Shown: positions 1 to 9,065 of the stretch, in pieces
How the letters are laid out: the number at the start of each line of letters is the position of its first letter
Position numbering within the stretch: position 1 is the first letter of the stretch
NCBI GenBank assembly: GCA_963839515.1
Contig: CAWIVN010000012.1
Location: 248,001-312,000, forward strand
Length of the DNA: 64,000 nucleotides
Reading direction: 5' to 3'
From: Fredericiella sp963839515
Lineage (GTDB): Bacteria; Chloroflexota; Anaerolineae; Caldilineales; Caldilineaceae
Position numbers and translations under genes: made by a program
Notes under the pieces: generated by a model
What the model saw: the letters and a program-made list of their open reading frames with translations, nothing else
The model's database searches: none
Told to the model about the DNA's origin: nothing

Positions 1-621
1 CATGGCGGCTACCAACCCCACTCCCACCGACTGGATCGAGATCACAATCGTAAATGCGAGCAGCACCAACATTAACGTGCGAAAGAATTCGACCGGCACC
101 CGTATCGTGGCCGCCAGCACCGGGTCAAACGAAATCAGCAAGAACGGTTTGTATGCCAGCAGCGTGGCGACGAGAATCACCACCCCCATACTGGCCGTGA
201 TCCAAAGGTCAGTCTCGCTCACTCCCAGCACGTTGCCAAACAGGATGTGGCTGAGGTCCACGGCATAGGTACGGATGCTGCTAATCAGGGCAATACCCAG
301 CGCCAACGCGGCGGTAAACAGGATGCCAATAGCCGTATCCTCCTTGATCGCGCCCTTGCGCGAGAAGAATCCAATGCCCAACGCCACCACCACGGCCGCC
401 GCCAGCGCGCCAAACAGCAGGTTGCCGCCCAGCAGGTAGGCGATCGCCACGCCCGGCAGCACGGCATGCGCCATGGCGTCGCCCAGAAATGCCATCGATC
501 GCAGCACCACATAACAGCCGAGGATGGCGCACAGCACGCCCACCATTACGGCCGCCAACATCCCGCGCTGCATAAAACTGTAGGCCAGCGGCGTCATTAT
601 CCAATCGACCAGCGCCTGCAT
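1..621 (-). CDS. znuB: Zinc/manganese ABC transporter permease (ZnuB-like), 3' end missing
   Basis: This is the integral membrane subunit of a metal ABC importer of the ABC-3 family. The minus-strand reading starts with MQALVDWIMTPLAY and gives a run of hydrophobic helices. It includes the family-typical stretch LRSMAFLGDAMAHAVLPGVA (about residues 40-60), followed by further helices and a segment around FLLISFDPVLA. The ATG at 621 lies directly next to the stop codon of the ATPase gene (TAG at 622-624), so the two are probably translationally coupled. The gene runs off the left window edge, and about 207 of an expected roughly 270-290 residues are visible. The metal (Zn or Mn) cannot be read from this subunit; the His-rich loop of the partner binding protein favours zinc. 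Confidence 0.88.
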   Translation of the reverse strand, partial: MQALVDWIMTPLAYSFMQRGMLAAVMVGVLCAILGCYVVLRSMAFLGDAMAHAVLPGVAIAYLLGGNLLFGALAAAVVVALGIGFFSRKGAIKEDTAIGILFTAALALGIALISSIRTYAVDLSHILFGNVLGVSETDLWITASMGVVILVATLLAYKPFLLISFDPVLAATIRVPVEFFRTLMLVLLAFTIVISIQSVGVGLVAAM

Positions 622-1410
622 CTATGACACCCCAACTAGTTCTTCTTCGTGTGGGCAGCATTGGTCCACCACCACCATCCCGCCAAGCATTAAGGCTTGC
701 CCGCCAAAGGCCTGGCGCACGTGCTCAGGCGTGAATACGGCCGCCGGCGACCCATACGCCAGCAGCTGGCGGTTGAGAAGCAGTACCAGCTCAAAACGCT
801 GCATGGCCAGGCTCAAGTCGTGGGTTGACACAAGTACGGTCAACCCCTCCCCGCGCAGCTCGTCCAGCAGCCGCAGCACCGCCTCCTGTGTCGTTGCATC
901 CACGCCGGTAAACGGCTCGTCCATCAACAGGATATGCGGCTCCTGTGCCAGGGCGCGCGCCAGAAACACACGCTGCTGCTGCCCGCCCGACAGGTCGCCA
1001 ATCGGGCGCTTGGCGAGGTTGGCGATCCCCATGTGATCCAGCGCCGTCGCCACAGCCGTGCGGTCCCCTTTGCTTGCACGGCCGAAATAACCCTGGCGCG
1101 CAAAACGACCCATCATCACGACATCTGATACCGTAACCGGAAAGCGCCAATCCACCTCACCCCGCTGCGGCACATACGCCACGCAGTCCTGGTGGCTGCC
1201 AAGCGAACGCCCGTGCACCAGGATGCGCCCTTCTTGCAGCGGCAGCAGCCCGACCAACGCCTTAAAGAGCGTAGACTTGCCGGCGCCATTTGGCCCCACG
1301 ACCGCCACCTGTGCCCCATGCGGCACCTGAAACGTCAAGTCGCGCAGCACAGGTGTGCCGTCGTACGTAATCGAAACGTTCTCAAATTCCAGCCGCGCCG
1401 GCTCCAACAT
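622..1410 (-). CDS. znuC: Metal ABC transporter ATP-binding protein (ZnuC-like)
   Basis: This 262-aa ATPase powers the metal importer. It has Walker A GPNGAGKST, signature LSGGQQQRVFLARAL, Walker B ILLMDEPF and the switch histidine in STHDL, all in normal order. I chose the ATG at 1410 (MLEPARLEFENVS) because GAGGGG lies 7 nt upstream. The open frame continues to 1458, but the extra residues are not domain-like. It sits between the binding-protein gene (about 70 bp upstream) and the permease, which starts at the next base after its stop. This is the usual znuA-C-B arrangement. Confidence 0.92.
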   Translation of the reverse strand: MLEPARLEFENVSITYDGTPVLRDLTFQVPHGAQVAVVGPNGAGKSTLFKALVGLLPLQEGRILVHGRSLGSHQDCVAYVPQRGEVDWRFPVTVSDVVMMGRFARQGYFGRASKGDRTAVATALDHMGIANLAKRPIGDLSGGQQQRVFLARALAQEPHILLMDEPFTGVDATTQEAVLRLLDELRGEGLTVLVSTHDLSLAMQRFELVLLLNRQLLAYGSPAAVFTPEHVRQAFGGQALMLGGMVVVDQCCPHEEELVGVS

Positions 1411-1482
1411 CGTTTCCCCTCGTCTTCCGCCCTTCAGACCTGCCGCCAGCCCGGGCACAAACTCTTCCTACGTCCGCAGGCC

Positions 1483-2457
1483 CTATTTGAGCGCTGCTAC
1501 GATCATCTCCGTATTGTAACGCATCATGTCCAGATAACTCGGCGCATTGCCGCCGGCCGCCGTGATCGAATGTGTATAAATGTTCGTGACAACCGCAATG
1601 CCCGTCTCGTCATGCAACTGCTGGGCTAGCTGTGCATTGGCCCCAGTCTCCAAAAAGATTGCCGGCGCACCACTGCTGCGGATCAGGTCCACCAGGCCTG
1701 CCAACTGCTGAGCTGACGGCGCCGCACCTGTGGTGACGCTGGGCACGACCGCTCCGACGATGCGCAACCCGTAACGGTCCGCATAATAGCCCAGGCTTTC
1801 GTGGTTGGTGACCAGCAGCCGCCGTTCGGCTGGTATCTGCTCGATCTGCTGCCGGATCCAGCCGTCCAGTTCCTCAAGCTTGGCGACATACGCCGCTGCG
1901 TTGGCCGCATACACCGATTTCCCGGCAGGATCCGCCTCACTCAGCCCGTCACGGATATTTTCGACATAACGAACAACCTTAGTCGGATCAAGCCAAAAGT
2001 GGGGGTCTCCCTCGTGTTCGTGCCCGACCTGCGCTCCCTCGTCCTCGTGGCCGGCATCGTGGCTAGCGTCCCGGCTAGTCAGCCCGGCGCTGGCTTCAAT
2101 CACCTGCCGTTCTCCACCCGCGTTAGCCAACACCTCCGCCAGCCAAGCCTCAAAGCCGGCCCCGTTGACAATCAACACATCTGCTTCGCCCACACGCGCC
2201 ACATCCTGCGGCGTCGGCTCAAAGGCATGGGGGTCCAGTCCCAACGGCATCAGCGTCGCCACCTGCAGCCGGTCGCCCGCCACGTTTTGCGCAATGTCGG
2301 CTAAAAACGACTCCACCGCTAGAACCTTGGGCAAGCTGCTGGTTTCTGCCTCGCCAACTGCAGCCGCCTGTTGCGGCCTCGACCCGCAGGCCGCCAACAG
2401 CGCAAATGTCACCAGCAACAGCAGAATTCTCCAGCCACAGTCAACACGCAAACACAT
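1483..2457 (-). CDS. znuA: Metal ABC transporter substrate-binding lipoprotein (ZnuA-like)
   Basis: This is the extracellular receptor of the metal importer (SBP_bac_9/ZnuA family), about 324 aa. It begins with a lipoprotein signal (WRILLLLVTFALLAACG, lipobox LAAC). Metal ligands expected for the family are visible: His in LGLDPHAFEPT, His in GDPHFWLDP, His in TNHESLGYYA, and the acidic residue near FLETGANAQ. A His/Asp/Glu-rich loop (DASHDAGHEDEGAQVGHEHE) just before the second His is typical of zinc-binding ZnuA proteins. The start is either ATG 2457 or the GTG one codon earlier at 2460; GAGGAG is better spaced for the GTG. The longer frame up to 2592 would run through the palindromic operator at 2517-2531, so I reject it. 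Confidence 0.9.
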   Translation of the reverse strand: MCLRVDCGWRILLLLVTFALLAACGSRPQQAAAVGEAETSSLPKVLAVESFLADIAQNVAGDRLQVATLMPLGLDPHAFEPTPQDVARVGEADVLIVNGAGFEAWLAEVLANAGGERQVIEASAGLTSRDASHDAGHEDEGAQVGHEHEGDPHFWLDPTKVVRYVENIRDGLSEADPAGKSVYAANAAAYVAKLEELDGWIRQQIEQIPAERRLLVTNHESLGYYADRYGLRIVGAVVPSVTTGAAPSAQQLAGLVDLIRSSGAPAIFLETGANAQLAQQLHDETGIAVVTNIYTHSITAAGGNAPSYLDMMRYNTEMIVAALK

Positions 2458-2516
2458 CACAGCCCTAATCTCCTCACCCACGCCCATTCGCCACGCAAAC
2501 TTCCCACCGCGGCAAA

Positions 2517-2531
2517 TGAGAAAAATTCTCA
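2517..2531 (-). promoter_or_regulatory. Fur/Zur-family operator candidate
   Basis: TGAGAAAAATTCTCA is a perfect 6-3-6 inverted repeat about 60 nt upstream of the metal-binding protein start. On the coding strand it reads TGAGAATTTTTCTCA. This matches the Fur-family 7-1-7 consensus TGATAATNATTATCA at 11 of 14 defined positions. Position and match suggest metal-dependent repression (Zur, or Fur/Mur) of the importer operon. The regulator gene is not in the window. Confidence 0.55.
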
Positions 2532-2601
2532 ATTGTTTCATCCGAGTATATGCCACACCGCCACAGCTTGTCAATCCAGCATCATTCCTCACTCCACCAC
2601 C

Positions 2602-2641
2602 AAAAAGGGTGACAGCCGGCTTGGTGTGGCGGCTGTCACCC
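2602..2641 (-). terminator. Rho-independent terminator of the kinase/PdxA2/PCuAC operon
   Basis: A perfect 12-bp stem (GGGTGACAGCCG with CGGCTGTCACCC) and 11-nt loop are followed on the minus strand by TTTTT. It lies 35 bp after the stop of the PCuAC gene and before the metal importer promoter. Confidence 0.85.
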
Positions 2642-2675
2642 TATCCCTCTCTCAATTGTCCGAATCAAAACAACC

Positions 2676-3311
2676 CTACGGCTTGGGCGTCTCCGTCGCC
2701 ATCGGCATCGCCCCACCTTCCATTGCCCCCTGATCCATCCCCGGCATGGAGGCCTGGATGTCCAGTACCGGCACGCTCACCGTTATCGGGTCGCTGCCGT
2801 CGAAGTTCAGGGTCAATTCAATGGTGTCGCCCACTGCCAGCGGCTTGACGAGCCCCAGCAGCATGACATGCTTGCCGCCTGGCTTGAGTTCGAGCGTGCC
2901 GCCGGCAGGAATCTCAAATCCCTCCGGGTGCGGCTCCATCTTCATCACCCCGTTGTCGTTGATCGACTCGTGCAGCTCGACGGCAGCAGCTGAATTCCCC
3001 GTGACGCTCGCCAGCCTCACTGGTGCGTCGAGACCGTTGAGCACTGCCATATACGCTGCACCATTGCCGCCTTCCAGCGGCGCAGGCCGGGCGCGCACAT
3101 CTACGACCGTCAACTTGCCAGGCTCCGGCGTCGGGAGCGGCCGCATGGCCTCCGCCGCTGCTTGCTGCGCCGCTGCTTGCTGCGCTGCTCCCCCCATCGG
3201 CTGCGCGCCCGGCATCGCTGCCGTACAGCCCGCCACGGCCAAGGCGCACGCCACCAAAACCAGTGCGATCCAGGCGCTACTGCGCGACTCAAAGCGAAAT
3301 CGTAACTGCAT
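2676..3311 (-). CDS. PCuAC-type copper chaperone lipoprotein (DUF461)
   Basis: This 211-aa lipoprotein has signal ALVLVACALAVAGC, an Ala/Gln-rich linker and a PCu(A)C domain. The copper motif H-x10-M-x21-H-x-M is recognisable: the first His is in VELHESINDNG, the Met ligands follow in VMKMEP, and GGKHVMLLGL comes later. The C-terminus is Met-rich (MPGMDQGAMEGGAMPM), which could add Cu(I) sites. Family members deliver copper outside the membrane, often to cytochrome oxidase. The start at 3311 has GGAGAGG upstream; the frame extends to 3476 but into the preceding gene. It follows pdxA2 by 34 bp and is probably its co-transcribed last gene. Confidence 0.88.
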   Translation of the reverse strand: MQLRFRFESRSSAWIALVLVACALAVAGCTAAMPGAQPMGGAAQQAAAQQAAAEAMRPLPTPEPGKLTVVDVRARPAPLEGGNGAAYMAVLNGLDAPVRLASVTGNSAAAVELHESINDNGVMKMEPHPEGFEIPAGGTLELKPGGKHVMLLGLVKPLAVGDTIELTLNFDGSDPITVSVPVLDIQASMPGMDQGAMEGGAMPMATETPKP

Positions 3312-3345
3312 GATCCTGCCTCTCCATTTAAATGAAGCGATAGTG

Positions 3346-4395
3346 CTATAAGTAACGCCGGGCTTCGGCGCTGATTGCACCCCACGTCGGGCCGAGCTTG
3401 GCCGCCAGGCGGATCGCCTCGACCAGGCTCTCGTCGCTTGCCAGACCTTGCCCGGCAATATCAAAGGCCGTGCCATGATCCACCGAGGTGCGAATCACCG
3501 GCAAACCGACGGTCACGTTCACGCCCTCGTCGAAATAGAGGGTTTTGAACACGGCATGGCCTTGGTCGTGATACATGGCAATTACAAAGGCATAGCGCCC
3601 CCGTGCGGCCTGCGGGAAGACGACGTCGGCCGGCAAGGGGCCCACTACAGGGATCCCCTCGGCCTTGGCGATCGCCAGCGCCGGCGCAATGACCTCGATC
3701 TCCTCGCGTCCAAACAGACCGCTTTCGCCTGCGTGCGGGTTGATCCCCGCCACCGCAATCGTCTCCTCCCCGCGGCCGAGCGCCTTGGCCAGCAAATGCG
3801 CCAGCCGCACCTGGGCCAGCACGCGCTCCCCCGTGATCAAATCTAGGGCCTGCCGCAGCGACACATGCGTGGTGACGTGAAAAATAAACTGGCCGCGCGC
3901 CGACAGCACCAGCGAATAGTGCTTGACGCCAAATTGCTCGGCCAACAGCTCGGTGTGACCCGGATACGTGTAGCCTGCCCGGTGGATGGCCTCCTTGTTA
4001 AGCGGGGCCGTAACGATTCCCTCCACCTTGCCCGCCTTGGCCAATGCCACGGCCGCCAGCACATATTCGACTGCCCCGCGGCCTGCCATGGCCGACAGCT
4101 TGCCCACTTCCAGCCCCGCAAGCGGCGGCCCCGGCTGCAACACCGGCAACGCCTCGCTCGACCAATCCCACCCCTCCACATCAGCGCCCCCATCGGCCAT
4201 GGGGACGATGGCCGGCGGCTCCCCGCTCGGCCAGAAACGCAGGTGCTCCTCCATCACGGCCAGGTCGCCGACGATGATGGGGCGGCACAACTGCCGCACC
4301 TTGGGTCGCGCCAGGGCCTTGATCACGATCTCCGGCCCAATCCCTGCCGCATCCCCAATCGTGATGGCTAGGATTGGCCGATTGTCAGCAGACAT
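3346..4395 (-). CDS. pdxA2: PdxA2-type 4-phospho-threonate/erythronate dehydrogenase
   Basis: This 349-aa protein belongs to the PdxA family of NAD-dependent, metal-requiring oxidative decarboxylases. Visible signatures are the N-terminal ITIGDAAGIGPEIVIKAL and the three metal-binding His segments GHTELLAEQ, INPHAGESGLFG and MYHDQGHAVFK. True PdxA works in vitamin B6 synthesis. Here it overlaps by 11 bp the 3' end of a DUF1537 kinase, the known partner of PdxA2 in catabolism of D-threonate/D-erythronate-type acid sugars, so the catabolic role is more likely. The substrate is inferred from context only. Confidence 0.85.
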   Translation of the reverse strand: MSADNRPILAITIGDAAGIGPEIVIKALARPKVRQLCRPIIVGDLAVMEEHLRFWPSGEPPAIVPMADGGADVEGWDWSSEALPVLQPGPPLAGLEVGKLSAMAGRGAVEYVLAAVALAKAGKVEGIVTAPLNKEAIHRAGYTYPGHTELLAEQFGVKHYSLVLSARGQFIFHVTTHVSLRQALDLITGERVLAQVRLAHLLAKALGRGEETIAVAGINPHAGESGLFGREEIEVIAPALAIAKAEGIPVVGPLPADVVFPQAARGRYAFVIAMYHDQGHAVFKTLYFDEGVNVTVGLPVIRTSVDHGTAFDIAGQGLASDESLVEAIRLAAKLGPTWGAISAEARRYL

Positions 4396-5545
4396 AGGTT
4401 GTGTCCTTTCCCTTCAAACACTGCACTGCATCCGCCAGCGCAGTCGGCGACCCAAATCCACCTGCCTTGCTGATGATCGGCAAGCCCGCCCAGGGACCGC
4501 CGGCAATGCGCCCGGCGGGAATCCCAGGCGCAACTTCCTGGTCTAAGTCTACTCCATGCGCTTGCAGGGCGTGCAAAAGCGCATGCAACGTGTCGCCGCC
4601 GGTCACGACGATGCCGCTTACCGCATGTGCGTCCAGCCAGTGCCGCGCCTCGTCCGCCAGCAGCGCTGAGGGCTCTGCTGCCGGCATCTCCGATAGTGCC
4701 GGCGCTGCCTGCACCTGCTCCGCTGTCGTCAATATTGTCACGCCAGCGTTGTCGATCTGTTGCATATAACGTACCTGGCTGCGCGCCGCCGGATGGAGCG
4801 ATCCGCACAGCACCAGCACACTCGGCTGCCGGCGCGCTGCCAGCAGAACAGCCAACGGCCGCGCCATCCCCGCCGAACCCACCAGCAGGGCCGGCCTGTC
4901 CAATGCGTGTGCCGCCAGGACGATAGCCGCCAAGTCCGCGTCGTCCTCGGCGTCGCACACCGCTATGCAGCCGTCTTGCCCGCCTAGGGCGCGCAGCGCC
5001 GCCAGTTCAGTCGCCAACCCAGCCGCACCAAGTCGTCCCAACCAATGTACGCTGCGCCGCGTCTGCCGCGCCAGCAGTGTCGGCACGTGGCTCTCGCGCA
5101 CGGGCGCATGCGGGTCGGCCGCCGCTGCTGTCTCTCCCACAGGCACGCCCCGCACCAGCAGCACGCCCTGGCTCAGCGTGCGCCCGTTGGCGGGATACGC
5201 CGGGCAGACCACGGCTAGCGCCAGGTCGCATGCATCCAACAGTGCATCGATTTCGACCCCGACCGCCCCGCGCAACGTGGAGTCGATCTTCTTATACACG
5301 ACCCGCAGCCCCGGCTCCTGCAACCGGACAGCCGCCGCGTGTACGGTGCTATACGCCTGCGCCCCCGAGAACCCACGGCTCGCCGTATCTATCACGACGA
5401 CCTCGGCCCCGCGTAGATGCTCTTCCGTCCACGTGCCGACCAACGTGCGCGTGCGCAGCCCCACTGCGGCAAATTGCACGCCTGCATCCCCCGCACCGGT
5501 CAAATCGTCGGCAATTACTGCATACGGCGCCGTATCGTTTCCCAT
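4385..5545 (-). CDS. Four-carbon acid sugar kinase (DUF1537 family)
   Basis: This 386-aa kinase has the DUF1537 layout. The N-terminal sugar-binding domain begins YAVIADDLTGAGDAGVQFA and contains YKKIDSTLRGAVGVEI and CPAYPANGRT. The C-terminal nucleotide-binding domain contains VTGGDTLHALLHAL and GIPAGRIAGGPWAGLPIISKAGGFG. Family members phosphorylate threonate, erythronate or related acids, and the PdxA2 enzyme encoded next oxidises the product. It starts with ATG 6 bp after the upstream kinase/receiver gene and overlaps pdxA2. No aldolase or transporter gene for this pathway lies beside it, so the route is incomplete here. Confidence 0.87.
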   Translation of the reverse strand: MGNDTAPYAVIADDLTGAGDAGVQFAAVGLRTRTLVGTWTEEHLRGAEVVVIDTASRGFSGAQAYSTVHAAAVRLQEPGLRVVYKKIDSTLRGAVGVEIDALLDACDLALAVVCPAYPANGRTLSQGVLLVRGVPVGETAAAADPHAPVRESHVPTLLARQTRRSVHWLGRLGAAGLATELAALRALGGQDGCIAVCDAEDDADLAAIVLAAHALDRPALLVGSAGMARPLAVLLAARRQPSVLVLCGSLHPAARSQVRYMQQIDNAGVTILTTAEQVQAAPALSEMPAAEPSALLADEARHWLDAHAVSGIVVTGGDTLHALLHALQAHGVDLDQEVAPGIPAGRIAGGPWAGLPIISKAGGFGSPTALADAVQCLKGKDTTYVC

Positions 5546-5551
5546 CGGGGC

Positions 5552-6679
5552 TCAGCGCCGTTTTGGCTCGGCCACGGCGGCCGGCAGCCAGAGCGTAAAC
5601 GTACTCCCCTGGCCATATTTGCTTTCGACTTCCAGCCGCCCACCGTGCATCCGCATGATGTGCTTGATCAGCGCCAGGCTGAGACCGGCGCCCACGCCCG
5701 TCCGCTGGTTGCGGCCGCTCTGCTCAAATGGCTGCATCAGCTCGGCGACAGCCGCCTCCGTAATGCCGGCGCCATCGTCCTGGATACGCAGTCCCACATA
5801 GGGGGGCACCGACACCACCGCCAACTGTATGCTCTGTGACTCGCGTCTCCGATAGCGAATGGCGTTGTCGAGCAAGCGCCGCAACGACTCTTCGATTAAA
5901 TGCGCGTCGCCGGTGACGTAGATCGGCCGCTTGGGCGCGACGACTTCCAGCGTCAGGTTGGCCGCCGCCACTTGCGGCTCCATCTCCTGCACAATGTCCT
6001 GCCACAATTGCGCCGCGTCCAGGCGATCCAGTTCACCGGCGGTCAAGGTGCGATTCTGTAACTCTGCCAGCAGCAGAAACCCCTCGATCAGCGCCTGCAG
6101 CCGATGCCCGCCATCCAAAATGGCCGCAGCCGCCAGGCGCATTTCGTCCCAATTCAGATTGGTCGGATTGGTGTTGGCCAACAGCTCGGCATAACCCAAC
6201 ACAAAGGTCAGCGGCGTACGAAACTCGTGCTGCAGCAGCCCGACGATGCGGTTGCGCAGCTCGTCCAGCCGCCGCTGCGTCTCCTCTTCCATCACGCGCC
6301 GCCGCATTAGCACGTTCTCGATCGCCACGACCAGGTCGCCGCTGTCAATCGGCTTGGTCAGATAGTCCTCGATCCCGATTTGCTTGGCGCGGCGCTGATC
6401 TGCCGTGGAAGAAAGCGCGGTGAGAAAGATAAACGGCAGCGTCCGCAGGTCTACGTCCGCCCGCGTGTGCTGCAACAGTGTATACCCGTCCATGCCCGGC
6501 ATCATGATATCGCACAGGATAACGTCGGGACGCTCACTCTGCAGCACATCCAGCGCCGAGTACCCGTCATAGGCCGAAAGCACCCGATAGCCGTATGAGG
6601 CCAGAATCTCGCACAACGCCATGTTGAGATCGGCGCTGTCTTCGACCACCAAGATAAGTGCGTTACTGGTTATTTCCAC
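5552..6679 (-). CDS. Soluble receiver-histidine kinase hybrid
   Basis: This 375-aa protein has a receiver domain at residues 8-123 (acidic pocket VVEDSAD, phospho-acceptor Asp57 in CDIMMPGMDG, Lys109 in LTKPID). A HisKA helix follows with His151 (LLQHEFRTPL), then an HATPase domain (LLDNAIRYRRRE, DDGAGI, GVGAGLSLAL). There is no transmembrane segment and no DNA-binding output. It is a cytoplasmic hybrid that relays phosphate from an upstream kinase or senses internally. The start is GTG at 6679. It is the first gene of a tight operon with the acid-sugar kinase, pdxA2 and PCuAC genes. Whether it regulates them is unknown. Confidence 0.9.
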   Translation of the reverse strand: MEITSNALILVVEDSADLNMALCEILASYGYRVLSAYDGYSALDVLQSERPDVILCDIMMPGMDGYTLLQHTRADVDLRTLPFIFLTALSSTADQRRAKQIGIEDYLTKPIDSGDLVVAIENVLMRRRVMEEETQRRLDELRNRIVGLLQHEFRTPLTFVLGYAELLANTNPTNLNWDEMRLAAAAILDGGHRLQALIEGFLLLAELQNRTLTAGELDRLDAAQLWQDIVQEMEPQVAAANLTLEVVAPKRPIYVTGDAHLIEESLRRLLDNAIRYRRRESQSIQLAVVSVPPYVGLRIQDDGAGITEAAVAELMQPFEQSGRNQRTGVGAGLSLALIKHIMRMHGGRLEVESKYGQGSTFTLWLPAAVAEPKRR

Positions 6680-6719
6680 ATGCTACCCGCCTATCAAGGT
6701 AGGGGCGCAAGCTGCGGGG

Positions 6720-9017
6720 TCAGCGCCGCTGCGGCTTAAGCACGACCACGCCCAAAGGCGGCAAATTGATGGGCGCCGAGAACTGGCAGCTCTGCCACGG
6801 CAGTGCCTCGGCCCCTACGCCGCCCTCGTTGCCGACGCCGCTGCCGCCGTACTGCACCCAATCGCTGTTGAGAACTTCACGATAGAAGCCGTCAACCGGC
6901 AGCCCGATGCGATAGCCGGGTCGCGGCTGCGGCGTCAGGTTACAGGCATAAATCATAACGTCATTCGGGTCCTTGGCGCGACGCAGGAAGCTGATGATCG
7001 ACGAGTCGGCGTCGGCAAAATCGATCCACTGGAAGCCTTCCCAGCTGTTGTCCACTTCATACAGGGCAGGCTCCGCCAGGTACAGCTTGCCCAAGTCGCT
7101 CATAAACTGCAGCAGCTGCTTGTGGTCGTCCTCTTCCAACAGGTGCCAATCCAGGCTGCGCGCCTCGTTCCATTCCACCCATTGTCCAAACTCGCAGCCC
7201 ATAAACAGCAGCTTTTTGCCCGGATGCCCGTACATATAGGTGTACAACGCCCGCAAGTTGGCATACTTCTGCCATACGTCCCCCGGCATCTTGTCCAGCA
7301 TCGAGCGCTTGAGATGCACCACTTCGTCGTGCGAGAACGGCAAGATAAAACTTTCGTGGAAAGCGTAGATCAGGCTAAAGGTGAGCTGGCCGTGGTGGTA
7401 GCGGCGGTAGATCGGGTCCTTCTGCATGTACGCCAGCGTATCGTGCATCCAGCCCATGTTCCACTTGAGGTCAAACCCCAACCCGCCCATGTACGTCGGC
7501 CGCGTGACCATCGGCCAGGCTGTGCTCTCTTCGGCAACCGTGAGTACGCCCGGCGTTTCCGTGTGCAGCAGCTCGTTAAACCGGCGCAGGAAGTCGATCG
7601 CTTCCAGGTTTTCGCGCCCACCGTATTTGTTGGGCACCCACTCGCCCGCATTGCGGCTGTAGTCCAGGTAGAGCATCGACGCCACCGCATCCACGCGCAG
7701 CCCATCCAGGTGGTAATGCTTGCACCAGAAGAGTGCGTTCGACAGCAGGAAGTTGCGCACCTCGTTGCGGCCGTAGTTAAAAATCTTGGTGCCCCAATCC
7801 TTGTGTTCGCCCTGCCGAGGGTCGGAATGCTCGTATACATGCGTACCGTCAAAGAAACCTAACCCGTGCGCATCGCGTGGGAAGTGCGCCGGCACCCAAT
7901 CCAACAATACGCCGATGCCGTGCTGGTGGCAGTAATCGACAAAGTACATAAAATCGTCGGGTGTGCCGAAACGGCTGGTGGGCGCATAGTAACCGGTGAC
8001 CTGGTAGCCCCACGACCCGTCAAACGGGTGCTCGGTGATCGGCAGCAGCTCGATGTGGGTGTAGCCCAGCTTCAGGGCGTACGCCACCAGGTCATGCGCC
8101 AGGTCGCGATAGTTGAGAAAGCCGTCGGTCTCCGGCACCCGCTTCCAAGATCCCAGATGCACCTCGTACACATTCATCGGCTTGTCGAGTGCCTGCCGCT
8201 CCGGCCGGGTGGCTACCCATTCTTCGTCGCTCCAGACATACTTGTTGATATTCCACACGCGCGAGTCGGTCGTTGGCCGCACCTCGGCGTAGAAGCTGTA
8301 CGGGTCCGCCTTGTCCACTTGGTAACCTAGAAAGCGCGATTTGATCGAATACTTGTAATGAATGCCTTCCGGCAGGTTGGGCAGAAAGATTTCCCAGATG
8401 CCCGACGCCCCGCGCTGCTGCATCACGTGCACGCGATCGTCCCACAGGTTAAACTCGCCTATCACGCTCACGCGCAGCGCATTGGGCGCCCACACGGCAA
8501 AATTCCAGCCGCGCACGCCCTCGATCTCACGCAACTGCGCCCCAAACTTGGTATAGCTGTCAAAGAAATTGCCTTCGCCGTGCAGATAGATGTCAAAGTC
8601 GGTCATCAGCCACTGGCGGAAGCGAAATGGGTCCTCCAACTCGTAATCGTTGCCCTCGGCGTCGGCTACGATCAGCCGGTAGGCAAACGGTTCCGTATGC
8701 CCTGCGATCGCGCCTTCAAAAAAGCCCGCCGTATCCACCTTGCCCAACTCCGTGCGCGTGCCGGTCGCGGGGTCGATCACAAAGACGCGCTCGTCCAAGG
8801 GGCGGAACGCCCGCACCACCAACGAGGGCTGCCCGTTTACCTCGACCACGTGCGGCCCCAGCACGTCAAATGGGGCGGCATGATAGCCACCGCAGATGGC
8901 AGTGATCTGCGCGCGATCGATCGTGGTCGGCGGCAGTTCCGGTTCCACCGCCGCCGGCTGCTCAAGCCGTGCGGGTGGAAGGAGTTCCTCGGGTTCGGTC
9001 TTCTTCTTTTTGTTCAC
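6720..9017 (-). CDS. glgB: 1,4-alpha-glucan branching enzyme
   Basis: This 765-aa GH13 enzyme introduces alpha-1,6 branches into glycogen. It carries the N1 and CBM48-like N-terminal domains (VWAPNALRVSVIGEFNLWDDR), then the TIM barrel with ELLPITEHPFDGSWGYQVTG. The nucleophile Asp is in DGLRVDAVASMLYLDYSR, the acid/base Glu in VAEESTAWP and the stabilising Asp in FSHDEVVH. Length fits the two-N-domain GlgB class. The start is GTG 9017 with AAGGGGG upstream. The first residues are very charged (NKKKKTEPEE) and form a short disordered tail. It follows the glycosyltransferase gene by 48 bp, so the two probably form one glucan-synthesis operon. Confidence 0.95.
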   Translation of the reverse strand: MNKKKKTEPEELLPPARLEQPAAVEPELPPTTIDRAQITAICGGYHAAPFDVLGPHVVEVNGQPSLVVRAFRPLDERVFVIDPATGTRTELGKVDTAGFFEGAIAGHTEPFAYRLIVADAEGNDYELEDPFRFRQWLMTDFDIYLHGEGNFFDSYTKFGAQLREIEGVRGWNFAVWAPNALRVSVIGEFNLWDDRVHVMQQRGASGIWEIFLPNLPEGIHYKYSIKSRFLGYQVDKADPYSFYAEVRPTTDSRVWNINKYVWSDEEWVATRPERQALDKPMNVYEVHLGSWKRVPETDGFLNYRDLAHDLVAYALKLGYTHIELLPITEHPFDGSWGYQVTGYYAPTSRFGTPDDFMYFVDYCHQHGIGVLLDWVPAHFPRDAHGLGFFDGTHVYEHSDPRQGEHKDWGTKIFNYGRNEVRNFLLSNALFWCKHYHLDGLRVDAVASMLYLDYSRNAGEWVPNKYGGRENLEAIDFLRRFNELLHTETPGVLTVAEESTAWPMVTRPTYMGGLGFDLKWNMGWMHDTLAYMQKDPIYRRYHHGQLTFSLIYAFHESFILPFSHDEVVHLKRSMLDKMPGDVWQKYANLRALYTYMYGHPGKKLLFMGCEFGQWVEWNEARSLDWHLLEEDDHKQLLQFMSDLGKLYLAEPALYEVDNSWEGFQWIDFADADSSIISFLRRAKDPNDVMIYACNLTPQPRPGYRIGLPVDGFYREVLNSDWVQYGGSGVGNEGGVGAEALPWQSCQFSAPINLPPLGVVVLKPQRR

Positions 9018-9065
9018 AGTCGCCCCCTTGGCATAGTTTGCCGCTTGTTTGTGCCGCTTAAATGG

